The translations under genes and the position numbers were made by a program. From contig NZ_CP095049.1 of NCBI RefSeq assembly GCF_022919135.1, positions 434,001-498,000 on the forward strand: a stretch of DNA of 64,000 bases, written 5' to 3'. This DNA is from Hymenobacter cellulosivorans. Its GTDB lineage: Bacteria > Bacteroidota > Bacteroidia > Cytophagales > Hymenobacteraceae. Each line of letters starts with the position of its first letter. Within the stretch, counting starts at the first letter, position 1. Positions 33,457-41,644 of the stretch are shown here, piece by piece. The notes below the pieces were generated by a model that saw nothing but the letters and a program-made list of their open reading frames with translations, was not told where the DNA came from and ran no database searches.

Positions 33457-34713
33457 ATGCAAAAACCTTCCTTCCGTTTGCTGCCCGTTGTGCTGGCCTT
33501 GCTCGGCCCCACGCTAGGCCAGGCGCAGAAAGTTGACCCGGCTTTGGTGGCCAAGGCCAATACGATTCATAATCAGGCTTTCGTCCTGGATTCGCACCAG
33601 GATACGCCGATTAACCTGATGAAGCCAGGCTTCGATATAGCCAAGGACCACGACGCGAAGGAAGCCCAGGTAGACCTGCCCAAAATGCAGCGCGGTGGCC
33701 TCGACGGCGCTTTCTGGGCCGTGTATATGGGCCAGGGCCCCCGCACGCCGGAGGGCAACGCAGCGGCCAAGCAGGAAGCCCTGACCATTTTCAACGCCAT
33801 TCGCTCGACCATTCAGGCCAACTCGACCCAACTCGATCTGGCTACCACCGAAGAGCAGGCCCTGCAGATCCGGCGGGTGGGCAAGCGGGCCATTTTTATC
33901 GGCATGGAAAACGCCTACCCCATCGGGCAGGATTTGGGCTCGTTGAAGTCGTTCTACGATTTGGGCGTGCGCTACATTACCTTGTGCCACGGTTCCAACA
34001 ACGACCTCTGCGACTCCGCCACCGACCCCAATGGCCCCGAGCACCAGGGCCTGAGCGCCTTTGGCAAGCAGGCCGTGGTAGAAATGAACCGTCTGGGTAT
34101 GATGGTAGACGTGTCGCACGCCTCCGACTCGACGTTTTACGACGTGCTTCGCCTGACCAAAGCGCCCATCATTGCCTCCCACTCCAGCAGCCGGGCCCTG
34201 AGCGACGTGCCCCGCAACCTGAGCGACGACATGCTCCGGGCCCTGGCCAAAAACGACGGCGTAGTGCAGCTAAACCTTTACAGCACTTACGTGAAGACCG
34301 AGGCCAAAACGCCCGAGCGCCTGGCCGCCGAGCAGGCCTTTTTTACAAAGTGGAAAATCAAGAACTTCCTGAACGTGTACGGTTTGCCGGCCGCCGAGCA
34401 GCAGCAGGCCCAGGCCGAGCTTATCAAGCTGGAAGAGCAGTTTCCGGTGGCCCTGGCTACGGTACAGGACGCGGCCAACCTGATTGACCACGTAGTGAAA
34501 GTAGCCGGTATTGACCACGTCGGCATCGGCACTGACTTCGACGGCGGCACCCGCCTCAGCGGCCTCGGCGACGTGAGCGAGCTGCCCGCCCTGACCCTGG
34601 AATTGGTCAAGCGTGGCTACTCGGAAAAGGACATCTTCAAAATCTGGAGCGGCAACCTGTTTCGGGTGATGAAGGCCGTGGACAAGGCGCGCACTTCGGT
34701 AGTGAAGAAGTAG
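33457..34713 (+). CDS. Exported membrane-dipeptidase family (M19) peptidase
   Basis: 418 residues from ATG 33457, signal peptide MQKPSFRLLPVVLALLGPTLGQAQ. M19 binuclear zinc site: H-x-D in FVLDSHQDTP, Glu in AIFIGMENAYPIG, His in MMVDVSHASDSTF and His in PIIASHSSSRAL, with Asp in VGIGTDFDGGTRL. By family knowledge it hydrolyses dipeptides, often with a D-residue, in the periplasm. Length and order of motifs are normal. Monocistronic, with its own promoter and a terminator downstream. Confidence 0.92.
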   Translation: MQKPSFRLLPVVLALLGPTLGQAQKVDPALVAKANTIHNQAFVLDSHQDTPINLMKPGFDIAKDHDAKEAQVDLPKMQRGGLDGAFWAVYMGQGPRTPEGNAAAKQEALTIFNAIRSTIQANSTQLDLATTEEQALQIRRVGKRAIFIGMENAYPIGQDLGSLKSFYDLGVRYITLCHGSNNDLCDSATDPNGPEHQGLSAFGKQAVVEMNRLGMMVDVSHASDSTFYDVLRLTKAPIIASHSSSRALSDVPRNLSDDMLRALAKNDGVVQLNLYSTYVKTEAKTPERLAAEQAFFTKWKIKNFLNVYGLPAAEQQQAQAELIKLEEQFPVALATVQDAANLIDHVVKVAGIDHVGIGTDFDGGTRLSGLGDVSELPALTLELVKRGYSEKDIFKIWSGNLFRVMKAVDKARTSVVKK

Positions 34714-34742
34714 CGTTGATCGACTGCGTGTTCATACGAAGA

Positions 34743-34769
34743 AGGCCGGTTTCCTGCGGAAACCGGCCT
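34743..34769. terminator. Hairpin after the dipeptidase gene
   Basis: AGGCCGGTTTCC pairs perfectly with GGAAACCGGCCT across TGC, followed by CCTGGTTTTGG. Confidence 0.8.
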
Positions 34770-34791
34770 CCTGGTTTTGGGGTGTTGTCAG

Positions 34792-35580
34792 CTATTGGCG
34801 GGCCGGTGTAAACGCCGGGGCGCCCAGCAGAAACTTGACTGGAAAGATGCACTCTACGGCGACGGGCTGGTCCGCTACCAGGGCCGGAAGCCAGCCGTTT
34901 GACAGGCCCTGCACGATGCGCAGCGCTTCCTCGTCGCAGCCTGCCCCAATGCCCTGCGTAACGTGATAATCGGAACAGGTGCCATCCTTGGCGATGATGA
35001 ACGCCACCTGCACGCTGCCACTGACGCCGTTGCGCATGGCCTGGACCGGGTACCGCATCAGCATCAGCTGATTGGAAATGGCCGACGAGCCCCCAATGTA
35101 GACCGGCGCCACATCAGGCCAGGTCTGGCCGCTGGCTGTGGGCTCGCGCAGGGTCACCGACAGGCTTTTGTTTTTGCCGGGCCGCAGGTACACCATCTGA
35201 CGGGCATCGTAATCGTACTTCTGCTCCAACTCGCCCTTGCTGGTGTAGAACTCCCAGAGGCCGGTGCGCTGGTCGTTCTGATAAGCACCTTTGGCTACCA
35301 CAGTGGTCCCGTTCCAGTCGTAACTGGTCCAGATGCTGTCTTTGCGGCCCTGGGTGTAGTGCCCCTGAGTAGCCAGCGCCAGCTGCCGGCCCCGGTATAA
35401 GGTATAGGAGCCGTGTTTTACCGACTTGTCGGATTTGAGCACGTAGTATACCTCGTTGGAAATGGGCGTGGTGCTGTAGTTGGTGACTTTCTTGGTTTCC
35501 TGCCCCAAGCTGAGCAGCGGAGCCGTGAGTGAAGCCAGCAGTAGAGTGAAGGCGGCAAAGTGGGATACGCGCGGGGTCAT
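34792..35580 (-). CDS. Exported YwqK-like repeat protein with TonB C-terminal domain, paralogue A
   Basis: Start at MTPRVSHFAAFTLLLASL (35580), 262 residues, with signal peptide ending near LLSLGQ. The middle has MORN/YwqK-like strands (KHGSYTLYRGRQLALATQGHY, GRKDSIWTSYDWNGTTV, AYQNDQRTGLWEFYTSKGELE). The C-terminal ~90 residues match the TonB C-terminal fold (YPVQAMRNGVSGSVQVAFIIAKDGTC and DEEALRIVQGLSNGWLPALV). No TonB membrane anchor is seen, so it may bind receptors or envelope proteins in the periplasm. Tandem paralogue of 35699-36460. Confidence 0.82.
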   Translation of the reverse strand: MTPRVSHFAAFTLLLASLTAPLLSLGQETKKVTNYSTTPISNEVYYVLKSDKSVKHGSYTLYRGRQLALATQGHYTQGRKDSIWTSYDWNGTTVVAKGAYQNDQRTGLWEFYTSKGELEQKYDYDARQMVYLRPGKNKSLSVTLREPTASGQTWPDVAPVYIGGSSAISNQLMLMRYPVQAMRNGVSGSVQVAFIIAKDGTCSDYHVTQGIGAGCDEEALRIVQGLSNGWLPALVADQPVAVECIFPVKFLLGAPAFTPARQ

Positions 35581-35645
35581 CGGGGCAGAACTGAAACGAA
35601 AGAAGTTTCCTGGGTAAAGGCTCAGGACCAACCCGGCCCATACAC

Positions 35646-35653
35646 CAAATATA
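35646..35653 (-). promoter_or_regulatory. -7 box of paralogue A
   Basis: CAAATATA on plus is TATATTTG on minus, 66 bp before ATG 35580. It shows that A has its own promoter. Confidence 0.55.
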
Positions 35654-35698
35654 CCTTCCCATTCCCGTTCCAACCAGCCAACGGCGTAGTTCGATTAC

Positions 35699-36460
35699 TT
35701 ACATACGGCGTTGCGGACCGTAGAACTTCATTGAAACCAGCACCTCCGTAGCGACCGGCTTGCCTTCGACTTCGCCCGGGACCCAGTCGTTGGGCAGCTT
35801 TTTGAGCATGTCCAGCAGGGCTGAGTCGCAGCCCCCGCAGCCGCTTGGTATCAGCCGCCACTCCGTCACTTTGCCATCCACTCCGATGGTGCCCACGACC
35901 TGCACGTTGCTGTTGACAAAGCTGGGGGTTCCGATGCGGGGAAACTCCATCATACCGCCCAGGAAAGCAGCCTGGCCGCCAATGTACTGCGGATCAATGT
36001 CGGGCCTCTTTTGACCACTGGCGGTGGGCACTACCAAGCGAACGGGCAGCATACCAGCCGAGCCCTCGGGGCGACTGAGCAGCACTTGGTGCTTGGTATA
36101 GTCGTACTGCTGCTGCAGCACGCCGTTCTCGTTGTAGAAGCTCCAGACCCCCACGGGCTTATCGTCGCGGAAGCCGCCTTTGAGCACTACGCGGCCAGTT
36201 CGGGCATACTCGGTCCAGGTGCTGTCTTTGCGGCCTTGGCGGTAGTAGCCCGCGGCCACGGGCTGGCGGCCGGCCCCCTGGCGCACCTCGTAGGAGCCGT
36301 GACGCACGTTCTTGTCGGACTTCAGCACGTAAAACACTTCCCGGGTCGACGGGCCGTAGTTTTTGGTCACTTTGCGCGTTTCCTGGCCAAAACTCAACAA
36401 CGGCAGGGCCAGCAGGGGAACTGTGAGCAGCCAACGGGCCGACGAAATAAAGGGTATCAT
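35699..36460 (-). CDS. Exported YwqK-like repeat protein with TonB C-terminal domain, paralogue B
   Basis: 253 residues from MIPFISSARWLLTVPLLALPLLSFGQ (signal peptide). It aligns with paralogue A throughout: ETRKVTKNYGPSTREVFYVLKSDKNVRHGSYEV against ETKKVTNYSTTPISNEVYYVLKSDKSVKHGSYTL, then GYYRQGRKDSTWTEYARTG, GVWSFYNENGVLQQQYDY, and VPTASGQKRPDIDPQYIGG. The C-terminal domain (VNSNVQVVGTIGVDGKVTEWRL, LLDMLKKLPNDWVPGEVEG) is TonB-C-like but has lost some core residues. Function is unknown. A clear product of tandem duplication. Confidence 0.82.
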   Translation of the reverse strand: MIPFISSARWLLTVPLLALPLLSFGQETRKVTKNYGPSTREVFYVLKSDKNVRHGSYEVRQGAGRQPVAAGYYRQGRKDSTWTEYARTGRVVLKGGFRDDKPVGVWSFYNENGVLQQQYDYTKHQVLLSRPEGSAGMLPVRLVVPTASGQKRPDIDPQYIGGQAAFLGGMMEFPRIGTPSFVNSNVQVVGTIGVDGKVTEWRLIPSGCGGCDSALLDMLKKLPNDWVPGEVEGKPVATEVLVSMKFYGPQRRM

Positions 36461-36530
36461 GAAGGATTAAATAGAAATAAGGAGCTTTGCAGAATCAGAA
36501 TAACGCCGCTTAACCAGCTCTCTGACCGGT

Positions 36531-36538
36531 CAAATATA
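36531..36538 (-). promoter_or_regulatory. -7 box of paralogue B
   Basis: CAAATATA on plus is TATATTTG on minus, 71 bp before ATG 36460. The same octamer and similar spacing are seen before paralogue A. A CTGACCGGTCA palindrome abuts it. Confidence 0.55.
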
Positions 36539-36599
36539 GAGACTTCAGTGAGGTGGAAGCAGCAGCAAGCGCCGGTAGGCCCCATTTTCCCCTTTTGTT

Positions 36600-37217
36600 A
36601 TGACTTCCTCCCCCATTACCACCATTGTATTCGACCTAGGCGGCGTGCTCATCGACTGGAACCCGCGCTACCTCTACCAGAAGCTCATTGCCGACGAGCA
36701 GGAAATGAACCACTTCCTGAGCACCGTCACCACGCCCGACTGGAACGAGGAGCAGGATGCCGGCCGCAGCATTGCCGAGGGCACTGCCCTGCTGGTGGAG
36801 CAGCACCCCCAGCACCGGGAGCTGATTGAGCACTTCTATGGCCGCTGGCCCGAAATGCTGGGCGGCCCTATTCAAGGCACCGTGGACGTGCTGACCGAGC
36901 TGCGGGCCAGTGGCCGCTACCACCTGTATGCCCTGACGAACTGGTCGGCCGAGACGTTTCCGGTGGCGCTGGAGCAGTTCGAGTTTCTGCACTGGTTCGA
37001 GGGCATCGTGGTGTCGGGCACGGAAAAATCGCGCAAGCCCTTCCCCGACTTCTACCACACGATGTTCACCCGCTACAACATTGAGCCGGGTCAGGCCCTG
37101 TTTATCGACGACAACGAGCGGAATATCCTGGCGGCCCAGGCCGTGGGCATGCAAACAGTGCATTTCCAGTCAGCCGAGCAGCTGCGCCGGGAGCTAACCG
37201 AGCGGGGCGTGTTGTAG
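36600..37217 (+). CDS. HAD-superfamily hydrolase (subfamily IA)
   Basis: 205 residues, ATG 36600. Motif I VFDLGGVLIDWN with nucleophile Asp, motif II LYALTNWS, motif III Lys in EKSRKPFPDFY, motif IV LFIDDNERNILAAQ. The cap inserted after motif I is all helical, as in haloacid-dehalogenase and phosphatase members. The FDLGGVLIDWNPR start is typical of the YihX-like sugar-phosphate phosphatases. Substrate not predictable. A 58-bp palindrome follows. Confidence 0.92.
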   Translation: MTSSPITTIVFDLGGVLIDWNPRYLYQKLIADEQEMNHFLSTVTTPDWNEEQDAGRSIAEGTALLVEQHPQHRELIEHFYGRWPEMLGGPIQGTVDVLTELRASGRYHLYALTNWSAETFPVALEQFEFLHWFEGIVVSGTEKSRKPFPDFYHTMFTRYNIEPGQALFIDDNERNILAAQAVGMQTVHFQSAEQLRRELTERGVL

Positions 37218-37239
37218 GGGCAGCTTAGCCGAAGGGTGC

Positions 37240-37297
37240 TATAGCAGTAGCAAAAATGCCTGCTGACCGGTCAGCAGGCATTTTTGCTACTGCTATA
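37240..37297. terminator. Perfect 58-bp palindrome after the HAD gene
   Basis: Arms 37240-37268 and 37269-37297 are exactly complementary with no loop base; the centre is TGACC|GGTCA. The stem contains CAAAAATG/CATTTTTG blocks that supply A and T runs. It probably terminates the HAD gene and is also the first unit of the 42-bp array. Confidence 0.85.
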
Positions 37298-37455
37298 CTC
37301 TATTCTGACCGGTCAGCAAGCACTTTTATATATGTAGAAGTACCCGCTGACCGGTCGGCAGGCATTTTTACTAGCACTCTAAGTTCCCCCTGACCAGCCA
37401 GCAGCCCCTACCCTACTTGCGAAAGCCTATTCTGACCGGTCAGCAAGCCGTTCCG
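37263..37455. repeat. 42-bp tandem array carrying the palindrome CTGACCGGTCAG
   Basis: Five motif copies start at 37263, 37305, 37347, 37390 and 37432, spaced 42, 42, 43 and 42 bp. Copies 1, 2 and 5 are perfect 12-bp palindromes, copy 3 has one change and copy 4 is degenerate (CTGACCAGCCAG). Sequence between motifs is also related (CAGGCATTTTT, CAAGCACTTTT). It fills the gap between the HAD gene and the DsbA-like gene. Confidence 0.8.
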
Positions 37456-37472
37456 GACTTGCTACGCAGCAC

Positions 37473-37504
37473 AACGGCCACTTCCCGGGCGGGAAGTGGC
37501 CGTT
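37473..37504 (-). terminator. Hairpin after the DsbA-like gene
   Basis: AACGGCCACTTCCC pairs with GGGAAGTGGCCGTT around GGGC. It lies downstream of the minus-strand gene. Confidence 0.8.
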
Positions 37505-37533
37505 TCACATAAGAGCCGGGCGAAAAGGAACGG

Positions 37534-38229
37534 TTAGCAGTTGCTGCCGTCGAGGCCGCAGGCGTCGCCGGTGGCCAGCACCGTGGGGGCAGGGTGCTTT
37601 TCCTCCCACACTTTGTCCAGAACTTCCAAGAACAACTCACTGGGCTGGGCACCCGATACAGCGTACTTATCGTCGAAAACGAAGTAAGGCACCCCGCGCA
37701 CGCCGATCTGGCGGGCCTGGTACTCATCGTGGCGCACGTCCTGGGCGTAGGCGTCGGTTTGCAGGGTGGCGCGCACCTCGGCGGCATCGAGGCCGATGTC
37801 GGTGCCCAGTTCGGCCAGCGTGTCGAGGTCATCCACGTTGCGGCCCTCGGTGAAGTAGGCGGCCAGCACCCGCTCTTTGGCTTCATCCTGCTTGCCATGG
37901 TGGGCGGCCAGGTGAATAAAGCGGTGACCTAGGAAGGTATTCACCGGCTGCATCTTGTCGAAGTCGAACTGCAGACCCACTTCGCGGGCCACCTGGCCCA
38001 TGTGCTGATTCATCTGGCGGCCCTGCTCCACCGACATGCCCTTGCGCTCGGCCAGCAGCTCATGAATGGTTTGGCCGGGCTTGGTTTGCATGGTGGGGTC
38101 CAGCTCGAAGCTGCGCCACACGATGTCGAGTTCGTCGCGGTGGGCAAACTGCGTCAGCGCGGTTTCGAGGCGGCGCTTGCCCACGTAGCAGAACGGGCAC
38201 ATGATATCGGACCAGATTTCTATTTTCAT
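37534..38229 (-). CDS. DsbA-family oxidoreductase, FrnE-like
   Basis: 231 residues, no signal peptide, so cytosolic. A thioredoxin fold with redox motif CPFC at about 11-14 (MKIEIWSDIMCPFCYVGKRRL) and the cis-Pro loop GVRGVPYFVFDDKYAVSGAQ. A helical insertion (about 45-160) includes LGHRFIHLAAHHGKQDEAKE, as in FrnE/2-hydroxychromene-2-carboxylate-isomerase-like proteins. Two further Cys lie at the extreme C-terminus (GDACGLDGSNC). Role: thiol-disulfide chemistry, with the FrnE branch linked to stress tolerance in other bacteria. Monocistronic. Confidence 0.92.
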   Translation of the reverse strand: MKIEIWSDIMCPFCYVGKRRLETALTQFAHRDELDIVWRSFELDPTMQTKPGQTIHELLAERKGMSVEQGRQMNQHMGQVAREVGLQFDFDKMQPVNTFLGHRFIHLAAHHGKQDEAKERVLAAYFTEGRNVDDLDTLAELGTDIGLDAAEVRATLQTDAYAQDVRHDEYQARQIGVRGVPYFVFDDKYAVSGAQPSELFLEVLDKVWEEKHPAPTVLATGDACGLDGSNC

Positions 38230-38343
38230 GTTTTCAAGGATTTTGCAGGCCTAATAAGCCGGGAGTAGCTTAAATGTTTGCCGGCTGCTTACTTGCAAGC
38301 AACATCACCTACCCCAGCCGCGGTTCATCCTCTTCGCTGCCCT

Positions 38344-38844
38344 ATGCCTACTCCCACCGCGTTTGTCACCTTTGAGGCCATGCTCGAAGCCGGCGGCCCC
38401 AGCTTTATGCCGACCCAGATTGTGCGCGTGCCCCCGCTGGTACTGGCCGAGCTGGGCTCCAAGGCCAAGCGCCTGATGGGCACCATCAACGGCTACCCCG
38501 TCCGGCTGGGTTTGCTGGCCTTGGGCAACGGCGAAAAGGGCATGATGGTCAACAAAGACATCTGCAAAGCCGCTGGCCTGCGCCTGGGCCAGGTGGTAGC
38601 TGTGCAGCTGGCCCCCGACCCCAACCCCGACGCCGTGAATTTGCCCGCTGAACTGGCCGAGGGCCTGGCCGAATGGCCGGAGGCCGAGGCTGGCTACGAG
38701 CAATTGAAAACCGCCATGAAACGGGCCGTGGCCTACCACGTGAGCAGCGCCAAACAGAGCGAAACCCGCCTCAAACGCACCGTACAGCTCTTGCAGCGCT
38801 TGGCCGTTGGGGCCCACCCGTTTCGGCCGCTGCCGGGCGAATAA
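38344..38844 (+). CDS. DUF1905 / YdeI-like protein
   Basis: 166 residues from ATG 38344 (MPTPTAFVTFEAMLEAGGPS). The N-terminal DUF1905-type barrel shows PTQIVRVPPLVLAELGSKAKRLMGTINGYPVRLGLLALGNGEKGMMVNKDICKAAGLRLGQVV. The C-terminal ~60 residues (YEQLKTAMKRAVAYHVSSAKQSETRLKRTVQLLQRLA) resemble the YdeI/OmpD-associated helical part. Soluble, function not established. The next plus-strand gene is 70 bp on. Confidence 0.8.
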   Translation: MPTPTAFVTFEAMLEAGGPSFMPTQIVRVPPLVLAELGSKAKRLMGTINGYPVRLGLLALGNGEKGMMVNKDICKAAGLRLGQVVAVQLAPDPNPDAVNLPAELAEGLAEWPEAEAGYEQLKTAMKRAVAYHVSSAKQSETRLKRTVQLLQRLAVGAHPFRPLPGE

Positions 38845-38913
38845 GCTGCTTTTTGTGCTTATTGCCTGCGGGCAAAACCGGATATTTGTATTCCACCCTC
38901 GTTTTTCGCTGCC

Positions 38914-39600
38914 ATGCTCCGCTCCTGCTTTTTCGCCCTTTTGCTCGTTGGTGCCACCGCCTGCAGTCAGCGCAGCTACAGCACCCGCGCACTGGTTCCC
39001 CAGGCCCTGACCCAGCACAAGCTGGTAGCCATTCTGCCCTTCGAGGTGCAAATAGACAAGCTGAGTCTGGAGCCCATCACCTACGTGGGCCAGGATGTAA
39101 GCCCGGAAGAAATGGATAAGCGCCGGCAGCGCTGGGAGGAAAAGCAGCAGGAGCAGCGCAAAATAGTGGCCTACCAACTCCAGCATGAATTGCTAAAACA
39201 GCTGGTGCTGCGCCAGGCCAAGCATCCGTATTCGGTGCAGTTTCAGAAGGTGGCCGAAACCAACAGCCGCCTTGAGCGGGCTGGCATCACCTACGCCAAC
39301 CTCAACGACCACAGCATGGCCGAGCTCAAGGCGGCCCTGGGCGTCGACGCGGTGCTCTCGGGCGAAACGACCCTGTTTCAGCCCTTGCCCAACGGGGTGG
39401 CCGTGGCCCTGCTGATGCTCACCAACGTGGGCGTACCGCAGAGCGAAGTGCTGACCAACGTAACCATCCACGACTGCCAGAGCGGGGAGCTAGTCTGGAA
39501 ATTCGACCACCAGCAGGTGGGTGAGCTTAGCTCCAGCCCCGCCACCCTGGCCCGGGTGCTGGTGCGCAACTCGGCCCGTACCTTCCCCTACCGCCGTTAG
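38914..39600 (+). CDS. Lipoprotein of unknown function
   Basis: 228 residues with lipoprotein signal MLRSCFFALLLVGATACSQ (lipobox ATAC). The mature part opens with VPQALTQHKLVAILPFEVQI, a charged helix (SPEEMDKRRQRWEEKQQEQRK) and a later AELKAALGVDAVLSGETTLF followed by GVAVALLMLTNVGVPQSEVL. The overall plan recalls curli-transport or GNA1162-like lipoproteins that begin VAVLPF and have a GADAVLxG strand, but the match is weak. Envelope location likely. The stop overlaps the convergent hydrolase gene by 4 bp. Confidence 0.75.
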   Translation: MLRSCFFALLLVGATACSQRSYSTRALVPQALTQHKLVAILPFEVQIDKLSLEPITYVGQDVSPEEMDKRRQRWEEKQQEQRKIVAYQLQHELLKQLVLRQAKHPYSVQFQKVAETNSRLERAGITYANLNDHSMAELKAALGVDAVLSGETTLFQPLPNGVAVALLMLTNVGVPQSEVLTNVTIHDCQSGELVWKFDHQQVGELSSSPATLARVLVRNSARTFPYRR

Positions 39601-40433
39601 CGGCCTAGCCGAGACGAATTGCCCAAACCAGCGGCTACAAACTCGGCCGCCAAAGTTACCACGGCAGCCGGCGCCTGCCGCTGGGGCGAATGGCCCAGGC
39701 CCGGCAGCAGGTGAGCCGTAGCCGTCCCAGCTACTCCACTGGCAATGGCCGTTACTTGGGCCGCCGTGCCGTATTCATCCTCCGTACCTTGCAGCACCAG
39801 CACCGGGCACGTTACGCGCGGCAAGTAACTTTCTACGTTCCAACTGCGAAACTCAGGCTGCAGCCAAGTGTCGGCCCAGGCTCGGAACACGGCTTCAGTT
39901 TTGGGGCCGTGGTAGCGGGCCAGGCGGGCGGGCAAATCGGTGGTGCGGTACTGCTCCTGCGCGGCCCGGATGCCGGCCAGGGTCACGTCTTCCACAAACA
40001 CATGGGCCCCGATGGTGATAATAGCCGCGGTGCGGGCCGGCTCCAGCGCGGCCGCCAGCAGGGCCAGCGTGCCTCCGTCGCTGTGGCCCAGCAGCACGGC
40101 CCGGGCTATTCCGCAGGCGGCCAGCACCCGGTTGACGTTAGCGGCTTCCTCTTCCAGATACCGCTTGGTGCGCGGCTCCGGCCCGAAGGGGGCCGACTGC
40201 CCGTAGCCGCGCCGGTCGTAGGCCAGCACCGTCAGGCCGGTGGCCTGGGCCAGCAGTTCGGGAAAGTCGCGCCAGAGGGTGATGCAGCCCAACGAGTCGT
40301 GGAGCAGCACGAGCTGGGGCTGAGCCGGGGCGCCGGGAGGCGTGAGGCGGCGCACCTGTAGCTCGTAGCCGTCGAAAGGTAGGCTGAAATCTTCGCGCTG
40401 AACGGGTGTGGGGCTGGGCGCTGAGGTGGGCAT
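39597..40433 (-). CDS. Alpha/beta-hydrolase
   Basis: 278 residues from MPTSAPSPTPVQRED (40433). Oxyanion strand QLVLLHDSLGC, TVLAYDRRGYGQSAP, nucleophile elbow VLLGHSDGGTLALL (Ser), acid in LVLQGTEDEYGTA (Asp/Glu) and His in HLLPGLGHSPQ. No signal peptide. Esterase, lactonase or C-C hydrolase activity cannot be told apart. Its promoter overlaps the divergent region before the aldo/keto reductase. Confidence 0.9.
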   Translation of the reverse strand: MPTSAPSPTPVQREDFSLPFDGYELQVRRLTPPGAPAQPQLVLLHDSLGCITLWRDFPELLAQATGLTVLAYDRRGYGQSAPFGPEPRTKRYLEEEAANVNRVLAACGIARAVLLGHSDGGTLALLAAALEPARTAAIITIGAHVFVEDVTLAGIRAAQEQYRTTDLPARLARYHGPKTEAVFRAWADTWLQPEFRSWNVESYLPRVTCPVLVLQGTEDEYGTAAQVTAIASGVAGTATAHLLPGLGHSPQRQAPAAVVTLAAEFVAAGLGNSSRLGR

Positions 40434-40451
40434 AGCGGAAGCGGAAAGTGG

Positions 40452-40459
40452 CAAAGATA
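40452..40459 (-). promoter_or_regulatory. -7 box of the alpha/beta-hydrolase gene
   Basis: CAAAGATA on plus is TATCTTTG on minus, 19 bp before ATG 40433, which supports that start over 40454. Confidence 0.6.
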
Positions 40460-40568
40460 GGGGCCAACAACCGGCTCGGCCGTAACCTTCGGGCCCGGCT
40501 GGCGGTTAGTCAGGCTATGTGCTGGCCCCATGGGCTAGCTTTTCCGGAATCATTTTTACCAAAGCAAT

Positions 40569-41573
40569 ATGGAATACAAAGAGCTAGGCGACTCGGGCGT
40601 GCGCGCTTCGGTCATTACGTTTGGCAGCTGGGCAGCCGGTGGCTGGATGTGGGGCGGTACCGAGCAAAACGACGCGGTAGGCGCCATTCGGGCCTCCTAC
40701 GATTTGGGCGTAACCTCCATCGATACGGCCCCGATTTACGGCATGGGCCTGAGCGAGGAAATCGTGGGGGAGGCCATCAAGGGCCTGCCGCGCGACAAGG
40801 TGCAGATTCTGACCAAGTTTGGTATGCGCTGGGACCTGCCCGAGCCCAAGGGCGACTTCGGCTTCAAAACCAAGGACAACAACGGCCAGGACCTGGACGT
40901 GTACAAATACGCCGCCCCGGAAAGCATCATCAAGGAGTGCGAGGACAGCCTGCGCCGCCTCGGCACCGACTACATCGACCTCTACCAGATTCACTGGCCC
41001 GACGTGACCACGCCCATTGATGCGACGATGGAAGCGGTAAGCCGGCTGGTGGAGCAGGGCAAGGTGCGGGCCGTGGGCGTGAGCAATTACTCGGCCCAAC
41101 AAATGGCCGAAGCTGAAAAAACAGTGAAGCTGGCCTCCAACCAGGTACCCTACAGCATGGTGCGCCGCGACATCGAGAAAGAAGTGGTGCCCTACTCCCT
41201 GGAGCACAACAAGGCTATTCTGGCCTACAGTCCGCTCCAGCTGGGCTTGCTGACCGGCAAAATCAAGCCCGGCCAGCACTTCGACGCCAGCGACCTGCGC
41301 GCGACGCACCCGCTGTTTAAGCCCGAGTTTGTGACCCGAGTCAACGCGTTCCTGGACAAAATCCGGCCCATGGCGGAAAGCAAAAACGCTAGCCTTTCGC
41401 AGGTAGTGCTGCGCTGGACGCTGGCCCAGCCCGGCATTACGGTGGCCCTGGTGGGCGCCCGCAACGCCGAGCAGGCCGTGCAGAATGCCAAAGCCATTGA
41501 GGTGAAACTCTCCAGCGAGGAGCTGGACTTCATCAGCAAGGAGCTCAGCCAGCTGCAGCCCGCCAAGGCGTAG
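40569..41573 (+). CDS. Aldo/keto reductase
   Basis: 334 residues from ATG 40569 (MEYKELGDSGVRASVITFGSW). Catalytic Asp and Tyr in TSIDTAPIYGMGLSEE, Lys in QILTKFGMRWD, His in DLYQIHWPDV; coenzyme end ITVALVGARNAEQ. A WAAGGWMWGG segment after the first strand matches the subgroup of general stress-type AKRs. NADPH-dependent carbonyl reduction is expected. A palindromic terminator follows. Confidence 0.93.
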   Translation: MEYKELGDSGVRASVITFGSWAAGGWMWGGTEQNDAVGAIRASYDLGVTSIDTAPIYGMGLSEEIVGEAIKGLPRDKVQILTKFGMRWDLPEPKGDFGFKTKDNNGQDLDVYKYAAPESIIKECEDSLRRLGTDYIDLYQIHWPDVTTPIDATMEAVSRLVEQGKVRAVGVSNYSAQQMAEAEKTVKLASNQVPYSMVRRDIEKEVVPYSLEHNKAILAYSPLQLGLLTGKIKPGQHFDASDLRATHPLFKPEFVTRVNAFLDKIRPMAESKNASLSQVVLRWTLAQPGITVALVGARNAEQAVQNAKAIEVKLSSEELDFISKELSQLQPAKA

Positions 41574-41592
41574 CCAACAGAATTGTGCGTAG

Positions 41593-41632
41593 AATAAGGC
41601 CGGGAAATGCATTTCCCGGCCTTATTTTTTGT
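41593..41632. terminator. Perfect palindromic hairpin with T-run
   Basis: AATAAGGCCGGGAAATG (41593-41609) and its complement (41610-41626) are perfect, followed by TTTT. Confidence 0.9.
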
Positions 41633-41644
41633 CTGTTTGCCCGC

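Noticed and set aside
37240..37297. Attachment site or origin based on the palindrome
   Set aside because: No integrase, replication gene or repeat partner is nearby; terminator plus binding array explains it better.
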